From Streptomyces kanamyceticus (GTDB taxonomy: Bacteria; Actinomycetota; Actinomycetes; Streptomycetales; Streptomycetaceae), in NCBI RefSeq assembly GCF_008704495.1, contig NZ_CP023699.1, forward strand, positions 5,952,001-6,016,000: a stretch of DNA of 64,000 nt, read 5' to 3'. Position numbers and translations under genes: made by a program. Positions 1-11,664 of this stretch are shown here, piece by piece. The notes under the pieces were generated by a model. It searched no databases, had not been told where the DNA came from, and saw nothing but the letters and a program-made list of their open reading frames with translations. Position 1 is the stretch's first letter. Every line of letters begins with the position of its first letter.

Positions 1-351
1 GGCGAGCGCGATCCGCAGCGGCCGCTTGGCCTTGAAGGAGCCGTGCGTGAAGTAGCGGTGGAAGCCGATCGTGATGCCGTGGCAGCCCAGGTAGTACATG
101 AAGACGAGCAGGCCCAGGTCCAGCCAGCTCACGCCCCAGCCCCAGACCAGCGGCACCGCGGCGAGCAGGGCGAGGAACGGCACGGTGATGAACAGGAGCA
201 GTGCGATCTGTTCGAGCGACCGTTTCTGCTCGCCGCCCAGGGTCGCGGACGGATGCGCGGACGGGTCGGCGTCGACGTCGGCGGTCGGCGCCGTCCGCGA
301 AGCGTCTTCGATCACATCGGTGCCGGAGTAGGCATCGGACGTTGTCGTCAT
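1..351 (-). CDS. Acyl-CoA (fatty acid) desaturase, N-terminal part
   Basis: Only the first 117 codons are present; the gene runs off the left edge. The encoded protein has a polar N-terminal tail of about 45 residues, then hydrophobic stretches at about residues 48-70 and 77-90, and then the histidine box HRYFTH at 98-103 inside GFHRYFTHGSFKAKRPLRIA. That box is the first iron-binding motif of membrane di-iron desaturases (type 1 fatty acid desaturase family), which introduce a double bond into acyl chains to tune membrane fluidity. The start is the ATG at 349-351. The gene diverges from ppc across a 268-bp region that carries short palindromes. The other two histidine boxes would lie outside the window, so substrate and position of the double bond cannot be judged. 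Confidence 0.85.
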   Translation of the reverse strand, partial: MTTTSDAYSGTDVIEDASRTAPTADVDADPSAHPSATLGGEQKRSLEQIALLLFITVPFLALLAAVPLVWGWGVSWLDLGLLVFMYYLGCHGITIGFHRYFTHGSFKAKRPLRIALA

Positions 352-422
352 GGGCACGTCCCCTGGGGGGTCGAGGAATGAGGGTTGTCTACGGGCACGC
401 GGGAACGGACCGGATTCTTTCC

Positions 423-442
423 TACGGTTCCGTAACCTACGG
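423..442. promoter_or_regulatory. Overlapping palindromes upstream of the desaturase (possible operator)
   Basis: The sequence TACGG-TT-CCGTA (423-434) is a perfect inverted repeat. Its right arm is reused as the left arm of a second one, CCGTA-ACC-TACGG (430-442). The site lies about 70-90 bp upstream of the desaturase ATG and 180 bp upstream of ppc. Short palindromes like this are typical TetR-family operator cores, and desaturase genes are often TetR-controlled, but no regulator gene is visible here. Function is inferred. Confidence 0.4.
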
Positions 443-585
443 CGACGTAAGTATGGCAGTGCGAAGCGCCGCGGCAAGAGGCCGCGAGCTCCGCGCTCCG
501 AAGTGACACCTATCCTTGGACACGGTCGGACAGCGCGGTCCGCTCTGTTTCTCCCCCGGATCCCCACCGGGGACCCCTCCCAGTC

Positions 586-599
586 TTGAAGCGCTTCAA
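586..599. promoter_or_regulatory. 14-bp perfect palindrome just upstream of the ppc ribosome site
   Basis: TTGAAGCGCTTCAA reads identically on both strands and ends 5 bp before the AAGGAG ribosome site of ppc (605-610). The central GAAGCGCTTC pattern resembles LacI-family operators (CG at the centre). A protein bound here would lie between promoter and start codon and could repress ppc. No cognate regulator is encoded nearby. Confidence 0.45.
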
Positions 600-619
600 C
601 ACTGCAAGGAGCCGCACCT

Positions 620-3373
<2,754 letters not shown>

Positions 3374-3388
3374 CACCCTGGCCGCCCG

Positions 3389-3419
3389 GGCCCCGCACCT
3401 CTCCCCGAGGTGTGGGGCC
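3389..3419 (+). terminator. Transcription terminator after ppc
   Basis: CCCCGCACCTC (3391-3401) pairs with GAGGTGTGGGG (3407-3417) with one G-T wobble, and flanking GG/CC extends the stem. TTT follows at 3420-3422. It starts 16 bp after the ppc stop. Confidence 0.8.
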
Positions 3420-3550
3420 TTTGCCGTGCGGCAGGCACCTAATCAGGTGAAACGGCGGTCGTACCGACTCGTCAAGGCGCCTCCCGCGCCGCCCCCGGGG
3501 CCACAGTGAACGGGCCCTGTAGATCCATTCCCTCGGCGGTCGGGAGCACC

Positions 3551-6538
3551 GTGACCCCCGTACTCCATCACCGGTCCGGCCGCACCCTCGCCTCGGTCGC
3601 GGTCATCCTGTTCGCGCTGCTCGCGGCACTCGCCCTCGTCCCGTACGGCACCGCCCACGCGGACGCCCGGATGAGCGTCCGCCTGGACCCGGCGACCTCG
3701 CCCGTGCCCTCCGGCGACCACGTCACGTACAACGCGAGCATCCAGTGCTCCATCCCCGGCGACTGCCAGTCGGTGACCGTGACCTTCACGCCGCCGCCCG
3801 GCGCCTCCGGGCCCGGTGAGGTGTCGCAGCCCTACCCGCCGGGCGTGACGGACGTCACCGCCAACGCCGACGGCAGCGTCACCGTCACCTACGGCAAGAT
3901 CAGCAGCGGCCAGAGCTCGCAGCTCACCGTCAGCTGGCCCACCGACGACTACTGGACGGCGCCCGGCGCGCAGCAGGCCACGATGTCCGCGACCGCCACC
4001 AACGGCGACGGCACGCCGAGCACCGACGACGCCTCCGTCACGGTCACCGCCACGCCCAACCCGGCGATCAAGAAAGAGGGCCCGAAGGCGGCGCGGCCCG
4101 GCGACACCGTGGCGTACAAGATCACCGCGACCAACGATCCGCGCGACGCCAACCGGCCGCGCGGCAACCTCGCCCTGGAGAACACGGTCATGACCGACGT
4201 GCTCCCCGAGGGCGTCGACCTCGTCGACGCCACCCCCACCGGCTACACCTACGACCCGGCGACCCGCACCATCAGCTGGCCCGTGGACACCGAACCAGGG
4301 CGTCCCGGCGACCAGTTGGCGCAGGTCAAGGAGTATCCGTACGGCGTCGTCCACGAGGTCAGGGTGAAGGTGCGCGACGACGTCGCCGACGGGACCGTGC
4401 TCAGCAACATCGCCACCATCACCGGTGATCCCCTCGGCCCCGACACCAACAAGATCTCCAAGAGCGCCACCACCGACACCGCCGTCGGCACCGGCTCCGG
4501 CGAGGTCTCCGGCACCCTCGACAAGTCCGTCGACACCCCGCTCGCGGGCAACGGCCAGCGCGTCTCGTACGTCCTGAGGTTCGGCAACACCGGCACCGAG
4601 GCCGCCGACGCCCGCCTCTCCGACACCCTGCCGCGCGGCTTCGACGCGGCGACCCTGCGCCTTTCCACCCCCTCCGGCGGCACCTACTCGGGCCGCTGGA
4701 CGGTCGTGGTGACCCGCCGCGACGGCAGCACCGAGACGCTCACGCCCACCGACCAGCAGGTCAGCCTCGGCGCCGACCCGGTCTCCGTACGCGTCGACGT
4801 GCCGGGCCTCGCCGCGGGCGCCAACCTGGTCGCCCAGATCAGCGGCCGCGCGGACGCCACCGAAGTGCCCGGCGGCAGCGGCGACGTCCGCAACTGCGCC
4901 CGCCTCCAGCTGACCGGCGGCAGCGGCGGCGTCGCCGACGAGGAGTCCTGCGCGAACTTCCGCATCGAACCCGAGGTCGCCCAGCCCGAACTCACCAAGT
5001 CCACCGCCCCCGCCCCCGTCGGCCCCGGCGGCACCCACACCTGGCGCATCACCATGCGCAACGACCGCTACCGCACCGACTCCTCGCCACTGCGCCCGCG
5101 CTTCGTCGACCTGGTGCCGCGTCAGCTCTCGTACGAGGAAGGGTCCTGGACCCTCGCGGAAGGACAGCCCGCGTACTGCCCGGCCGCAGACCGCTTCACG
5201 GAGAAGGTCACCGCGGCACCCGGAGGACGCACCCGCGTCGAACTGACCGCGGAACGCGGAGCCGAGATCCCGGCGAACGACTCGACGTGCGTCTACACCT
5301 TCCGCACGAAGGTCAAGCCCGGTGTCGCCAGCGGCACGTACAGCGGGACGCCGAGCGACGCCGACTACGCGGGCAACCGCGCCGGGCTCTACGACGCGCA
5401 GCGCCCCATCAACACCCGGCAGACCGACACCCACGACATCAACGGCAACGGCAACACCACCGAGAACGTCGCCGAGGCCACCGACGACTTCGCCATCGCC
5501 CAGTCCGCGTCGCTCTTCGTCACCAAGGAGGTCAAGGGTGACAAGGACAGCGACTTCAAGGGCTCGGCGGAGGTGCCGGGCAAGGAGGACGAGGTCGGGC
5601 AGTCGACCGCGGGCGGCACGGTCGAGTACCGCACCGTCCTCGGCAACATGGGCAACACCGACCTCACCAACGTCGTCGCGTACGACCTGTTGCCCGCGCC
5701 CGGCACGTCCGGTGTCACGAGCGGGCGGTACGGCGACGACGCGACCAGCGAGTGGCGGCCCGTCCTGACAGGCCCGATCGACGCGGGTACGGCACCGGTG
5801 ACCATCACCTACTCGGAGAAGGCCGACCCGTGCCGTCCCGAGATGGACAACACCCCTGACGGCAGCGCGCCGTTCCACTGCGACGGGAAGCCGGATCCCA
5901 CGTTCGTGGGGGCTGCCGCGGTCACCGACTGGAGCAAGATCCGGTCCGTCCGGTTCGACTTCGACGGACACGTCTTCACGGCGGGCGAGCGGTACACGCT
6001 GCGCTGGCGGATGACGGTGCCCGAGCGGGCGTCGGACGGCTCGCCCTTCGAGGGCGGGGAGCGGACCTGGAACAAGATCGCGATTGCCGGGGACCGGCGG
6101 GAGCCGGACGGGACGTTGCGGCCGTTGCTGGCGACGGAGGCGCCGTGGGTGGTGGCGGAGGTCGACAAGACCCCGTCGCCGACGCCGACCCCGTCGCCGA
6201 CGCCGACCCCGACGCCGACCCCTCCGACCCCGACGCCGACCCCTCCGACCCCGACGCCGACCCCTCCGACCCCGACGCCGACCCCTCCGACCCCGACACC
6301 GACCCCTCCGACCCCGACACCGACCCCGCCCACTCCGACCCCCACGCCTCCCACTCCCACTCCTACTCCTCCCACTCCCACGCCTCCGGGGCCCTCGCCG
6401 TCCCGGAGCGAGCCGCCGGTGCTTCCTGACACGGGTTCGTCGATCGCGCCGCTGGTGGCCGCGCTCGCGGCGGGGCTGCTTGCCTCGGGCGGGGTCTTCT
6501 TCGCCGCGACGCGGCAGAGGCGGGGGCGCCACTCTTAG
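3551..6538 (+). CDS. DUF11-repeat surface protein with LPDTG sorting signal
   Basis: A secreted, probably wall-anchored protein of about 995 residues. The N-terminus has a signal peptide (hydrophobic core ASVAVILFALLAALALV, cleavage probably after AHA). Several immunoglobulin-like DUF11 modules follow, recognisable by phrases such as VMTDVLPEGVDLVDATPTG, LSDTLPRGFDAATL and VAYDLLPAPGTSG. Next comes a Thr/Pro stalk of 7-residue repeats (TPTPTPP), then LPDTG, a hydrophobic span and a basic tail RQRRGRHS, which is a typical sortase signal. I chose GTG 3551 because GGGAG lies 5 bp upstream and it gives a compact signal peptide; an in-frame GTG at 3506 is the alternative. DUF11 modules are structural; ligand and role are unknown. 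Confidence 0.85.
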   Translation: MTPVLHHRSGRTLASVAVILFALLAALALVPYGTAHADARMSVRLDPATSPVPSGDHVTYNASIQCSIPGDCQSVTVTFTPPPGASGPGEVSQPYPPGVTDVTANADGSVTVTYGKISSGQSSQLTVSWPTDDYWTAPGAQQATMSATATNGDGTPSTDDASVTVTATPNPAIKKEGPKAARPGDTVAYKITATNDPRDANRPRGNLALENTVMTDVLPEGVDLVDATPTGYTYDPATRTISWPVDTEPGRPGDQLAQVKEYPYGVVHEVRVKVRDDVADGTVLSNIATITGDPLGPDTNKISKSATTDTAVGTGSGEVSGTLDKSVDTPLAGNGQRVSYVLRFGNTGTEAADARLSDTLPRGFDAATLRLSTPSGGTYSGRWTVVVTRRDGSTETLTPTDQQVSLGADPVSVRVDVPGLAAGANLVAQISGRADATEVPGGSGDVRNCARLQLTGGSGGVADEESCANFRIEPEVAQPELTKSTAPAPVGPGGTHTWRITMRNDRYRTDSSPLRPRFVDLVPRQLSYEEGSWTLAEGQPAYCPAADRFTEKVTAAPGGRTRVELTAERGAEIPANDSTCVYTFRTKVKPGVASGTYSGTPSDADYAGNRAGLYDAQRPINTRQTDTHDINGNGNTTENVAEATDDFAIAQSASLFVTKEVKGDKDSDFKGSAEVPGKEDEVGQSTAGGTVEYRTVLGNMGNTDLTNVVAYDLLPAPGTSGVTSGRYGDDATSEWRPVLTGPIDAGTAPVTITYSEKADPCRPEMDNTPDGSAPFHCDGKPDPTFVGAAAVTDWSKIRSVRFDFDGHVFTAGERYTLRWRMTVPERASDGSPFEGGERTWNKIAIAGDRREPDGTLRPLLATEAPWVVAEVDKTPSPTPTPSPTPTPTPTPPTPTPTPPTPTPTPPTPTPTPPTPTPTPPTPTPTPPTPTPTPPTPTPTPPTPTPPGPSPSRSEPPVLPDTGSSIAPLVAALAAGLLASGGVFFAATRQRRGRHS
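6173..6390 (+). repeat. Coding tandem repeat for the Thr/Pro stalk (21-bp unit)
   Basis: About eight near-identical copies of a 21-bp unit, CCGACGCCGACCCCTCCGACC, encode TPTPTPP heptads ahead of the LPDTG motif. Units drift (GACG to GACA, then CCCACTCCC) toward the 3' end, which suggests older copies there. Because the unit is a multiple of three, copy-number change would only lengthen or shorten the stalk. Confidence 0.85.
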
Positions 6539-6559
6539 CCCTCCGGGGTGCGGGTGCGT

Positions 6560-6863
6560 CGTGGCTTGTCGCGCAGTTCCCCGCGCCCCTCGCAGGGGCG
6601 GGCCCGGTTGCGGTTCGAGTGCGGGCCCGCTGTGGTTGCTCGCGCAGTTCCCCGCGCCCCTGACGGGGCACCCCCGCCGGTGTTTTGACCGCGGGTCGTG
6701 TGTGGCTGGGCGCGCCGTTCCCCGCGCCCCTGACGGGGCGCCCCTGCCGGGGCGCGTTTTTCGGGGCGCGGGGAACTGCGCGAGCAACCACACACGACCC
6801 GCACCCGAAGTGCGAGCAGTACCGCCCCTATAAGGGGCGCGGGGAACTGCGCGAAGAGCCACA
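6560..6863. repeat. Cluster of five GC-rich dispersed repeats (family A)
   Basis: Fills the 339-bp gap between two convergent genes. The core GCGCAGTTCCCCGCGCCCCT is at 6571-6590, 6642-6661 and 6712-6731 (A to C), and its reverse complement at 6762-6781 and 6833-6852. Most copies are preceded by GTGGCTGGT or a close variant. Forward copies lie on the side of the plus-strand gene and inverted copies on the side of the minus-strand gene, so each reads away from the nearest stop codon and pairs of copies can form long hairpins. No gene was found here. Confidence 0.85.
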
Positions 6864-6877
6864 GTGGGCCCGCGCCG

Positions 6878-7345
6878 TCAGAACGTCAGGGTTAGGAAAG
6901 ACGCCGTCAGCAGCGCCGCGCCCGCCAGGGCGAAGCCCCATGCCACGCGGGGCAGGCGCAGACCCCCCGCCACCACCACCGACGCAAGCAGCAACGCCCC
7001 ACCCAGGGGGAGCAACGCGTGGAGGAATCCGGGCCCACCCGCACGGACCACCTCCCGCGTACCGGGCCGGAGCGCCACCGGCACCCGTACACCCTTCTTC
7101 TCCGCGATGGACCGCTCGATCACGACCCGCTGCCGGGGAGAGGAGTGGGAGCCCGCCCCGCGCGCAGCGGAGACGTACCACCCGGCGCACTCGTCGGACC
7201 CGCACCCCGTCACCGTGAGCACCCCCCGCTCAGGCCCCCCGGCCAGCAACCGCGCGGTGTCCCAGGACGCCCATACGCCCGTGGCGAGCAGCAGCGCGGT
7301 GAGCGAGCCCATGGCCGTGCGGCGTCCCAGGAGGAGCAGATTCAT
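6878..7345 (-). CDS. Small membrane protein of unknown function
   Basis: I do not recognise a family. The 155-residue product begins with a hydrophobic segment (about residues 12-26), has a hydrophilic middle containing two cysteines (GCGSDECAGWY) that could form a disulfide outside the cell, and ends with two hydrophobic segments (about 107-126 and 132-150). Topology suggests an extracytoplasmic loop of roughly 80 residues held by membrane helices. It is transcribed alone, convergent with the surface-protein gene and separated from it by a repeat cluster. Codon usage and length look real, but function is unknown. Confidence 0.6.
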   Translation of the reverse strand: MNLLLLGRRTAMGSLTALLLATGVWASWDTARLLAGGPERGVLTVTGCGSDECAGWYVSAARGAGSHSSPRQRVVIERSIAEKKGVRVPVALRPGTREVVRAGGPGFLHALLPLGGALLLASVVVAGGLRLPRVAWGFALAGAALLTASFLTLTF

Positions 7346-7437
7346 GGCCGGGATCCTTGGCCACTTGACTCCGCTCAGTCAACACTGGGCACAACGGACC
7401 CCGCACCGGATCCCGGGGCGAACCCCAGCCCTCGCCG

Positions 7438-8034
7438 TCAGGAGTTGTACGTGCTCTGGGCCCGCTCAAGACCCTCGATGACCAGCGCCTCGACCGCGTC
7501 GGCCGCCCGGTCGACGAAGTAGTCGAGCTCCTTGCGCTCGGCCGAGGAGAAGTCCTTCAGGACGAAGTCCGCGACCTGCATGCGACCCGGCGGGCGGCCG
7601 ATCCCGAAGCGCACCCGGTGGTAGTCGGGGCCCATCGCCTTGGTCATCGACTTGAGGCCGTTGTGGCCGTTGTCGCCGCCGCCCAGCTTCAGCCGCAGCG
7701 TGCCGTGGTCGATGTCGAGTTCGTCGTGGACGGCGACGATGTGTTCGGTCGGCACCTTGTAGAAGTCGCGAAGGGCCGTCACGGGACCGCCCGAGACGTT
7801 CATGTACGACATGGGCTTGACCAGGATCACCCGGCGGCTCGCGGGCCCGGGCGCACCGATGCGGCCCTCGACCACCTGAGCCTGCGCCTTCGCGGCCCGC
7901 TTGAACTTGGCGCCCATGCGGTGCGCGAGCAGATCGGCGACCATGAAGCCCACGTTGTGCCGGTTCATGGCGTACTCGGGGCCGGGGTTGCCGAGTCCGG
8001 CGATCAGCCAGGGGGCGTTGGCATCGGTCGTCAC
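7438..8034 (-). CDS. pth: Peptidyl-tRNA hydrolase
   Basis: Releases tRNA from peptidyl-tRNA that drops off the ribosome. The 198-residue product shows the family signature [19 protein letters not shown], with the Asn and catalytic His of NRHNVG, and later [15 protein letters not shown] and [12 protein letters not shown] prefer the GTG at 8032-8034 because AAGGAG then lies 8 bp upstream; an ATG two codons earlier (8040) would be only 2 bp from it. It is downstream of rplY with a strong hairpin between them, an arrangement common in actinobacteria. Confidence 0.95.
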   Translation of the reverse strand: MTTDANAPWLIAGLGNPGPEYAMNRHNVGFMVADLLAHRMGAKFKRAAKAQAQVVEGRIGAPGPASRRVILVKPMSYMNVSGGPVTALRDFYKVPTEHIVAVHDELDIDHGTLRLKLGGGDNGHNGLKSMTKAMGPDYHRVRFGIGRPPGRMQVADFVLKDFSSAERKELDYFVDRAADAVEALVIEGLERAQSTYNS

Positions 8035-8054
8035 GTGCATGTCTCCTTCATACG

Positions 8055-8091
8055 CGGCAGCCGCCGCCCCCCGAGGGAGCGGCGGCTGCCG
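8055..8091 (-). terminator. Hairpin between rplY and pth
   Basis: CGGCAGCCGCCG (8055-8066) and CGGCGGCTGCCG (8080-8091) are perfect 12-bp inverted arms around a 13-nt loop. It lies 22 bp after the rplY stop and 20 bp before pth, so it may attenuate read-through or protect the rplY 3' end. No U-tract is evident. Confidence 0.6.
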
Positions 8092-8113
8092 TGCCGGATG
8101 TGCGTCGCGAGGC

Positions 8114-8704
8114 TCAGGCCTCGGCGGCCGCGTCGCCCTCGGCGGAGTCGGCGGCGGCCTCCTCGGCCTGCGCGGCCAGGACCTGGAGGACGACGGTGTC
8201 GCCCTCGACGGCCAGCGTGGTGCCGGACGGCAGCGGGATGTCCTTGGCGAGGACGGACGCGCCGGCGTCCAGGCCCGCGATGGAGACGGTGACCGACTCC
8301 GGGATGTGGGTGGCCTCGGCCTCGACCGGGAGCGCGTTCAGGACGTGCTCGAGAAGGTTGCTGCCCGGGGCGAGCTCGCCCTCGGTGTGCACGGGGATCT
8401 CGACGTTGACCTTCTCGCCGCGCTTCACGAGGAGCAGGTCGACGTGGACGAGGAAGCCCTTGATGGCGTCGCGCTGGACGGCCTTGGGGATGACGAGCTC
8501 GGGCTTGCCGTCGACGTCGATGGCGAGGAGCACGTTGGACTGGCGCAGGGCCAGGTTCAGCTCGTGGCCGGGCAGGACGATGTGGGCCGGGTCGTTGCCG
8601 TGGCCGTAGACGACCGCGGGGACCTTGTTCTCGCGGCGGATGCTGCGGGCGGCGCCCTTGCCGAACTTGGTGCGGGACTCGGCGGCGAGCTTGATCTCAG
8701 CCAT
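8114..8704 (-). CDS. rplY: 50S ribosomal protein L25 (general stress protein Ctc form)
   Basis: Binds 5S rRNA in the large subunit. The 196-residue protein is the long Ctc form: an N-terminal L25 beta-barrel (about 1-92, with [24 protein letters not shown]) and a C-terminal TL5/Ctc domain (about 93-185), ending in an acidic Ala/Glu tail. The ATG at 8704 is preceded by GAGGAG. It is followed by pth and preceded by prs, with a likely terminator and its own promoter in the 198-bp gap to prs. Confidence 0.95.
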   Translation of the reverse strand: MAEIKLAAESRTKFGKGAARSIRRENKVPAVVYGHGNDPAHIVLPGHELNLALRQSNVLLAIDVDGKPELVIPKAVQRDAIKGFLVHVDLLLVKRGEKVNVEIPVHTEGELAPGSNLLEHVLNALPVEAEATHIPESVTVSIAGLDAGASVLAKDIPLPSGTTLAVEGDTVVLQVLAAQAEEAAADSAEGDAAAEA

Positions 8705-8825
8705 GATTACTCCTCGGAGGTCAGCGATATCGTTGGGGTCGGTTACCCGGCCATACGACTACTGGCCTGCTACGAAGAGCGCGTCGATAACGGACCGCCG
8801 CACATCCGCTTCGTACGAAACGTGT

Positions 8826-8876
8826 GCGGCCTCCCTCGCCGAGCAACTTGGACAGTCTACTCGGCGGGGAGGCCGC
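8826..8876 (-). terminator. Probable terminator after prs
   Basis: GCGGCCTCCCTCGCCGA (8826-8842) and TCGGCGGGGAGGCCGC (8861-8876) form a long GC-rich stem with one bulge and an 18-nt loop. It lies 26 bp downstream of the prs stop on the minus strand and upstream of rplY. Confidence 0.6.
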
Positions 8877-8902
8877 CCAGAAATCGATCTTCGCTACGAG
8901 GC

Positions 8903-9877
8903 CTACTGCTCCTCGAAGAGGCTCGTCACCGAACCGTCCTCGAAGACCTCGCGCACCGCGTTCGCGATCGTCGGCGCGATCGAGAGCACCGTGATCTTGT
9001 CGAGTTCGAGGGCGCCGGGGTCGGGCAGCGTGTCCGTGAAGACGAACTCGCTGACCTTGGAGTTCTTCAGGCGGTCGGCCGCGGGGCCGGAGAGCACGCC
9101 GTGCGTGGCCGTCACGATGACGTCCTCCGCGCCGTGCGCGAACAGGGCGTCGGCGGCGGCGCAGATGGTGCCGCCGGTGTCGATCATGTCGTCGACCAGG
9201 ACGCAGACGCGGCCCTTCACCTCACCGACGACCTCGTGGACGGTGACCTGGTTGGCGATGTCCTTGTCGCGGCGCTTGTGGACGATCGCCAGCGGGGCGC
9301 CGAGGCGGTCGCACCAGCGGTCGGCGACGCGCACGCGGCCCGCGTCGGGGGAGACCACGGTCAGCTTCGAGCGGTCGACCTTCGCGCCCACGTAGTCCGC
9401 GAGGATCGGCAGCGCGAAGAGGTGGTCGACCGGGCCGTCGAAGAAGCCCTGGATCTGGTCCGTGTGCAGGTCGACCGTGAGGATGCGGTCGGCACCCGCG
9501 GTCTTCATCAGGTCGGCGACCATGCGGGCCGAGATCGGTTCACGGCCGCGGTGCTTCTTGTCCTGCCGCGCGTAACCGTAGAACGGCACGATGACGGTGA
9601 TGGAGCGGGCCGACGCGCGCTTGAGCGCGTCGATCATGATGAGCTGCTCCATGATCCACTTGTTGATCGGAGCGGTGTGGCTCTGGATCAGGAAGCAGTC
9701 GGCGCCGCGCGCCGACTCCTGGTAGCGGACGTAGATCTCGCCGTTGGCGAAATCGAAGGCCTTCGTCGGCACGATGCCGACACCCAGCTTGTGTGCGACC
9801 TCCTCGGCCAACTCGGGGTGGGCGCGGCCGGAGAAGAGCATCAGCTTCTTCTCGCCGGTCGTCTTGATCCCGGTCAC
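8903..9877 (-). CDS. prs: Ribose-phosphate pyrophosphokinase (PRPP synthetase)
   Basis: Makes phosphoribosyl pyrophosphate from ribose 5-phosphate and ATP, feeding purine, pyrimidine, histidine, tryptophan and NAD synthesis. The 324-residue product carries the ATP-binding flexible loop region (YARQDKKHRGREPISA), the metal-binding loop VVSPDAGRVRVADRW, and the PRPP-binding loop VLVDDMIDTGGTICAAADA. The GTG start at 9877 has GAGGAG upstream. It follows glmU by 116 bp on the same strand, the common glmU-prs order in Gram-positive bacteria, linking sugar-nucleotide and PRPP supply. Confidence 0.97.
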   Translation of the reverse strand: MTGIKTTGEKKLMLFSGRAHPELAEEVAHKLGVGIVPTKAFDFANGEIYVRYQESARGADCFLIQSHTAPINKWIMEQLIMIDALKRASARSITVIVPFYGYARQDKKHRGREPISARMVADLMKTAGADRILTVDLHTDQIQGFFDGPVDHLFALPILADYVGAKVDRSKLTVVSPDAGRVRVADRWCDRLGAPLAIVHKRRDKDIANQVTVHEVVGEVKGRVCVLVDDMIDTGGTICAAADALFAHGAEDVIVTATHGVLSGPAADRLKNSKVSEFVFTDTLPDPGALELDKITVLSIAPTIANAVREVFEDGSVTSLFEEQ

Positions 9878-9993
9878 AGCACTGTCTCCTCAGAGAGTTC
9901 GTCCCGCTGCCGTACTCACGCGTCCCGGTGCGTCGAGTCGGCCGATTGTGTGCACCTATCACGGTACGCCGTGTCAGACGCACCTGTTTCCGG

Positions 9994-11442
9994 TCAGCTT
10001 TCGCCGGCCGGTTCCCGGGACGCCGCCTCCGCCGCCTTCGCGGCCGCGCTCCCCGGACGCTTGCGGGCCACCCAGCCCTCGATATTCCTTTGCTGGCCCC
10101 GCGCGACGGCCAGCGCACCGGCCGGCACGTCCTTCGTGATCACGGACCCGGCGGCGGTGTAGGAGCCGTCCCCGACCGTGACAGGAGCCACAAACATGTT
10201 GTCCGAACCGGTCCGGCAGTGCGACCCCACCGTGGTGTGGTGCTTCGCCTCGCCGTCGTAGTTCACGAAGACGCTCGCGGCGCCGATGTTGGAGTGCTCG
10301 CCGATCGTCGCGTCGCCCACGTACGACAGGTGCGGCACCTTGGAGCCGTCGCCCAGCGTCGAGTTCTTCATCTCCACATACGTACCCGCCTTGGACTTCA
10401 CGCCGAGCCGGGTGCCGGGGCGCAGGTACGCGAACGGGCCGACGCTCGCCTGCTCGCCGATCTCCGCGCTGTTCGCGACGGTGTTGTCGACCCGGGCCCC
10501 CGCGCCCACCGTGGTGTCGTTCAGGCGGGTGTTGGGGCCGACCTCGGCGCCCTTGCCCAGGTGCGTGGCGCCCTGGAGCTGGGTGCCGGGGTGGACGATC
10601 GCGTCGCGCTCGTAGCTGACCGTGGCGTCGAACCAGGTGGACGCGGGGTCGACGACGGTGACACCGGCGAGCATCGCGTCGGTCAGCAGGCGGTCGTTCA
10701 AGGTCCGCCGGGCCTGGGCCAGTTGGACGCGGTTGTTGATGCCCGCGATCTCCTCGTGGTCCGCCGCGACGGCGGCGCCGACGCGGTGCCCGGCCTCGCG
10801 CAGGATCCCGAGGACGTCGGTCAGGTACTCCTCGCCCTGGCTGTTGTCCTTGCGCACCTTGCCGAGCGCGTCCGCGAGGAGCTGCCCGTCGAAGGCGAAG
10901 ACGCCGGAGTTGATCTCACGGATCGCGCGCTGGGCGTCGGTGGCGTCCTTGTGCTCGACGATCGCGGTGACGGCGCCGTTCGCGCCCTCGCGCACGATGC
11001 GGCCGTAGCCGGTCGCGTCCGGCACTTCCGCGGTCAGCACGGTCACGGCGTTGCCGTCGCCGTCGTGCGTCGCGGCCAGCTGCCGCAGCGTCGCGCCGGT
11101 GAGCAGCGGGGTGTCGCCGCAGACCACGATGACGGTGCCGTCGACCGAGCCGCCGAGCTCGTCGAGGCCGATGCGGACGGCGTGCCCGGTGCCGTTCTGC
11201 TCGTGCTGGTAGGCGGTGCGGACCTGCGGCGCGATGGCGCCGAGGTGCTCCTTGACCTGGTCGCTCTGGAAGCCGACGACGGTGACGAGCTGCTCGGGCG
11301 AGAGTGCGTTCGCGGCCTCAAGCACATGCCCGATGAGGGAACGGCCACAGATCTCGTGCAGGACCTTGGGGAGGTCCGACTTCATACGGGTGCCCTCACC
11401 CGCTGCGAGGACGACGACGGCTGCCGGGCAGTTGGCGCTCAC
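9994..11442 (-). CDS. glmU: Bifunctional UDP-GlcNAc pyrophosphorylase / GlcN-1-P acetyltransferase
   Basis: Carries out the last two steps to UDP-N-acetylglucosamine, the peptidoglycan precursor. The N-terminal pyrophosphorylase domain begins with VVVLAAGEGTRMKSDLPKVL. The C-terminal half is a left-handed beta-helix acetyltransferase with hexapeptide rungs, including GTYVEMKNSTLG, NIGAASVFVNYDG and GSHCRTGSDNMFVAPVTVG. I chose GTG at 11440-11442 (482 residues) because GAAGGG lies 8 bp upstream and the conserved sequence starts right after it; an ATG 17 codons earlier has no ribosome site. A tRNA-Gln gene lies upstream on the same strand. Confidence 0.96.
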   Translation of the reverse strand: MSANCPAAVVVLAAGEGTRMKSDLPKVLHEICGRSLIGHVLEAANALSPEQLVTVVGFQSDQVKEHLGAIAPQVRTAYQHEQNGTGHAVRIGLDELGGSVDGTVIVVCGDTPLLTGATLRQLAATHDGDGNAVTVLTAEVPDATGYGRIVREGANGAVTAIVEHKDATDAQRAIREINSGVFAFDGQLLADALGKVRKDNSQGEEYLTDVLGILREAGHRVGAAVAADHEEIAGINNRVQLAQARRTLNDRLLTDAMLAGVTVVDPASTWFDATVSYERDAIVHPGTQLQGATHLGKGAEVGPNTRLNDTTVGAGARVDNTVANSAEIGEQASVGPFAYLRPGTRLGVKSKAGTYVEMKNSTLGDGSKVPHLSYVGDATIGEHSNIGAASVFVNYDGEAKHHTTVGSHCRTGSDNMFVAPVTVGDGSYTAAGSVITKDVPAGALAVARGQQRNIEGWVARKRPGSAAAKAAEAASREPAGES

Positions 11443-11592
11443 GGGGATGCCCTTCGGCTTCGGATGGTTGGGGGTTCCTCTTGGGGAGGACATCCGCAGG
11501 ATACCGGGGCGTAGTGGCGGGGAAATGGGTGCGGGTCCCGACCACAGGGATCAGGACCCGAGAGGTACCAGGGAGGTACCCGAGAGATTCAG

Positions 11593-11664
11593 CTCCCCCG
11601 CCAGGACTCGAACCCGGACAGATGGCACCAAAAGCCACAGTGCTGCCAATTACACCACGGGGGA
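11593..11664 (-). tRNA. tRNA-Gln (anticodon UUG)
   Basis: Reading the minus strand, the acceptor arms TCCCCCG and CGGGGGA pair, with G as discriminator base. The D-arm is GTGT...GCAC, the anticodon stem GTGGC/GCCAT encloses loop TTTTGGT, so anticodon TTG, and the T-arm is CCGGGTTCGAGTCCTGG. CCA is not encoded. It lies 151 bp upstream of glmU on the same strand. Confidence 0.93.

Noticed and set aside
3443..6862. An 1139-residue minus-strand frame opposite the DUF11 protein
   Set aside because: Arg/Gly-rich, built from the complement of the Pro/Thr repeats, and no domain is seen; the plus strand encodes a coherent secreted protein.
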